Shown: one piece after another, positions 5,575-7,141 of the stretch
Numbering within the stretch: the first letter of the stretch is position 1
Layout of the letters: every line of letters begins with the position of its first letter
Source: Syntrophomonadaceae bacterium
GTDB lineage: Bacteria > Bacillota > Dethiobacteria > DTU022
Length of the DNA: 7,141 bases
Assembly: GCA_007127255.1 (NCBI GenBank)
Contig: SKZS01000156.1
Span: 1 to 7,141, forward strand
Direction: 5' to 3'
The notes under the pieces: generated by a model
What the model saw: the letters and a program-made list of their open reading frames with translations, nothing else
Database searches by the model: none
What the model was told of the DNA's origin: nothing
Program-made: the position numbers and the translations under genes

Positions 5575-6621
5575 AAAAACATAAAATTAAGGTTAATAAT
5601 CTTGTTATTATTGATTGGCTTAATTCCGACAATGGTAATCTGGTACTTAAGCTACAATTCTGCCCGTGATAGCATCAGTCAGGAAATTTTTAAGGCTATG
5701 GATATGTACGTCAGCACAATAGATGGCAGGATGATCGGTTATATGGAGAACAGGTTTTCCGACAGTATCATTATGGGTCGCACATCGGAAATATATGAAA
5801 GCTTAGAGATATTGCGGGATGCAGATTGGGACACGGAAGATCCTCAATGGCTGGACCGGCTGCCAATTTTAGAGGGCTATACTTCTTTTGTGGTCGAGGA
5901 ACAGGCCATTAATTTGATTGCCATTACCGATGCTGAGGGCACTATAGTTTTTACCAATACCCGCCAAAGCGAAGGATACAGCCTTGCTGATCGCAAATAT
6001 GTCCAGGAAGCATTAAGGGGTTCAAGTTCCTACAATGATCCTACTAAGCCAAAGATTCTTTTCCCGAGATCATTTGTTGTTTCAGCCCCTGTCCGGGCCG
6101 ATGGCACTTCCTTCGGTGAAATTATTGGCACCATTAATCTTTTTATTGATGATGATATAATCGGCAGTATAATTGAATTGGGTGAAAGCGCCGATTCTTA
6201 TCTCATTAACGCTGATGGTGTAATCCTAACTGATACCGCACTTGGTGGACGCACCTATGATGCTGCCCGTTATGATACTATCGATACCATGGCCGTGAGT
6301 ATTTTAGGTGAACAGATCAGGGATCGCAATCACGGTTTTCTTGACCATGCAGAATATGAAAATTACATGGGCAGCGATGTTTTAGGAACCCTAAAAATAA
6401 CCCAATTTGGCTTTGACCCTGTAGGCCTGGTAGTCGAAGTTGAACGTGAAGAAGCATTTGCCAGTTTAAACGCAGCAATTTTTAATATGCTACTTATTGG
6501 TATTGTGACCGCAATTATAGTGGCAATTGTGGGGATAATACTGGCAGATAGAATTGCCAAACCCTTACAAAAGGTAGCCGACGCAATGCCAGAGTTGCTA
6601 AGATCATTTATGAAAGATTAA
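5572..6621 (+). CDS. Cache-domain membrane sensor without an output domain
   Basis: The 349-residue product starts MKNIKLR followed by a membrane helix (about 6-28). A large extracytoplasmic domain follows (about 29-300), then a second helix (about 302-324), and the protein ends FMKD at 349. The outer domain looks like a double Cache (dCACHE) ligand-binding region: membrane-distal part with LIAITDAEGTIVFTN (115-129), YSLADRKYVQEALRG (136-150) and SAPVRADG (171-178), and a second half with SYLINADGVILTD (209-221). After helix 2 only ADRIAKPLQKVADAM (325-339) remains. This resembles the first HAMP helix, but the second helix and any methyl-accepting, GGDEF, EAL or histidine kinase domain are absent; chemoreceptors of this type are usually 550-700 residues. 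It is controlled by the c-di-GMP riboswitch and followed 168 bases later by a Roadblock-like gene. Ligand unknown. A truncated chemoreceptor is the main alternative. Confidence 0.85.
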   Translation: MKNIKLRLIILLLLIGLIPTMVIWYLSYNSARDSISQEIFKAMDMYVSTIDGRMIGYMENRFSDSIIMGRTSEIYESLEILRDADWDTEDPQWLDRLPILEGYTSFVVEEQAINLIAITDAEGTIVFTNTRQSEGYSLADRKYVQEALRGSSSYNDPTKPKILFPRSFVVSAPVRADGTSFGEIIGTINLFIDDDIIGSIIELGESADSYLINADGVILTDTALGGRTYDAARYDTIDTMAVSILGEQIRDRNHGFLDHAEYENYMGSDVLGTLKITQFGFDPVGLVVEVEREEAFASLNAAIFNMLLIGIVTAIIVAIVGIILADRIAKPLQKVADAMPELLRSFMKD

Positions 6622-6789
6622 TATTGCTGCAGACAGCCCTGCTTTACTTACCCGGTTGAAGTAGATGTTACTTTGATTGCTTTAACCGAAAAATAATAAC
6701 GGATGTAACCAATTATTAATCCAGCTTTGATTTGATCGGGTTTATATTTGTTGATTGATTGATAAAAGGAAAGCAAAGGGGAGATGCAG
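6622..6789 (+). other. Spacer between sensor and Roadblock-like genes
   Basis: There is no coding potential that would continue the HAMP/signalling part of the sensor in another frame and no convincing terminator. The small GCAG/CTGC stem at 6629-6642 is too short. I see no good promoter either, so co-transcription from the riboswitch promoter is plausible. AAAGGGGAG (6775-6783) at the right end is the ribosome binding site of the next gene. Confidence 0.5.
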
Positions 6790-7141
6790 ATGAGTGAAAA
6801 TGAGGTTTTCCAAAAAGCAATTGAAGAACTCAAATCAGAGCTCGGTAGCGGAATTGTCACCACTGATATTTGGCACAGCGAAGGTGAAGCTAAATCTCTT
6901 GCCGGAGACAACTTGCAGCCCAGGATGATTGTTCTCTTCAACGAAGTTACACGTGTGCTCAATAAAATACTGGAAGGTTCAAATGTCCCCGGGCTAGGCA
7001 GCTATTATCTCGTTCAGCTTGAGAACGATCATGTGGTTGTAATTGTCGTTTTTGGCGAATACCAGCAGTTGATGCTGGTTGATCTTACAAAAACCACCAT
7101 GGGTGTATTGATAAGCGTAGCCTTGCCAAAACTGTTGGAAA
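6790..7141 (+). CDS. Roadblock/LC7-like small protein, partial (runs off right edge)
   Basis: The reading frame is open from 6790 to the window end, 117 codons with no stop. ATG 6790 is chosen over ATG 6784 because AAAGGGGAG (6775-6783) directly abuts 6784 but is 6 nt from 6790. The pattern is a first helix (5-18, FQKAIEELKSEL), a strand (21-28, GIVTTDIW), a long helix (45-63, RMIVLFNEVTRVLNKILEG), two strands (71-88 with YYLVQL and HVVVIVVF; 92-99, QLMLVDL), then a terminal helix (103-117). This alternation and the length of about 120 residues fit the Roadblock/LC7 fold, used by small dimeric regulators of GTPases and in bacterial signalling operons. I infer this from pattern, with no diagnostic motif, so confidence is moderate. 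It follows the Cache sensor on the same strand and may be its partner. Upstream bases on the opposite strand contain only shadow frames. Confidence 0.6.
   Translation, partial: MSENEVFQKAIEELKSELGSGIVTTDIWHSEGEAKSLAGDNLQPRMIVLFNEVTRVLNKILEGSNVPGLGSYYLVQLENDHVVVIVVFGEYQQLMLVDLTKTTMGVLISVALPKLLE

Noticed and set aside
6629..6648. GCAG/CTGC stem followed by TTTACTT as a terminator after the sensor gene
   Set aside because: Only four base pairs and an interrupted T run; too weak to call.
6648..6962. 104-codon minus-strand frame at the right end
   Set aside because: It is antisense to the Roadblock-like frame, which has a strong ribosome binding site and a regular fold pattern.
1..7141. CRISPR array, tRNA or rRNA genes
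   Set aside because: No regularly spaced repeats beyond the two-copy 13-mer, and no cloverleaf or rRNA core sequence seen.

Overview
The window looks like chromosomal DNA of an anaerobic Clostridia-like member of the Bacillota. This rests on mixed AT/GC composition, strong AGGAGG- or AAAGGGG-type ribosome binding sites, GTG and TTG starts, a near-consensus sigma-A promoter, and a class I cyclic-di-GMP (GEMM-I) riboswitch in front of a Cache-type receptor. The genus cannot be told from the sequence.

Layout, left to right. At 1-122 the first 40 codons of a minus-strand membrane protein run off the window; they resemble the N-terminus of Lgt, prolipoprotein diacylglyceryl transferase. A 323-base gene-free stretch (123-445) holds a tandem 13-bp repeat and a strong hairpin. 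Next comes a carbohydrate block: a minus-strand pair made of a glutamate-1-semialdehyde-aminomutase-like aminotransferase (3278 to 1800) and a two-domain class II aldolase (1705 to 446), facing a plus-strand FGGY sugar kinase (3447-4994) across a 168-base divergent control region with a cre-like site. Kinase plus aldolase suggests phosphorylation and then cleavage or epimerisation of a sugar or polyol. The aminotransferase, with a ~50-residue N-terminal extension, is unexpected here and hints at an amino- or keto-sugar-like intermediate. The substrate is unknown.

The right third is a signalling unit. A sigma-A promoter (5155-5183) starts a leader of about 380 nt. It carries a clear c-di-GMP-I aptamer (about 5226-5324), then about 250 nt of further potentially structured RNA with mutually exclusive pairings and a weak terminator-like hairpin just before the next gene. 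That gene (5572-6621) encodes a two-pass membrane sensor with a large Cache-like extracytoplasmic domain. It ends about 25 residues after the second membrane helix, with only the first part of a HAMP helix and no methyl-accepting, GGDEF, EAL or kinase output. It is followed by a partial gene (6790 to the window end) whose product looks like a small Roadblock/LC7-type protein.

The most interesting reading is a c-di-GMP-controlled receptor that has lost or never had an output domain and may signal through a separate Roadblock-like partner and whatever lies beyond the right edge. Second is the aldolase, whose C-terminal copy has lost three of the four active-site residues. Third is the aminotransferase/aldolase/kinase cassette with no pathway I can name.
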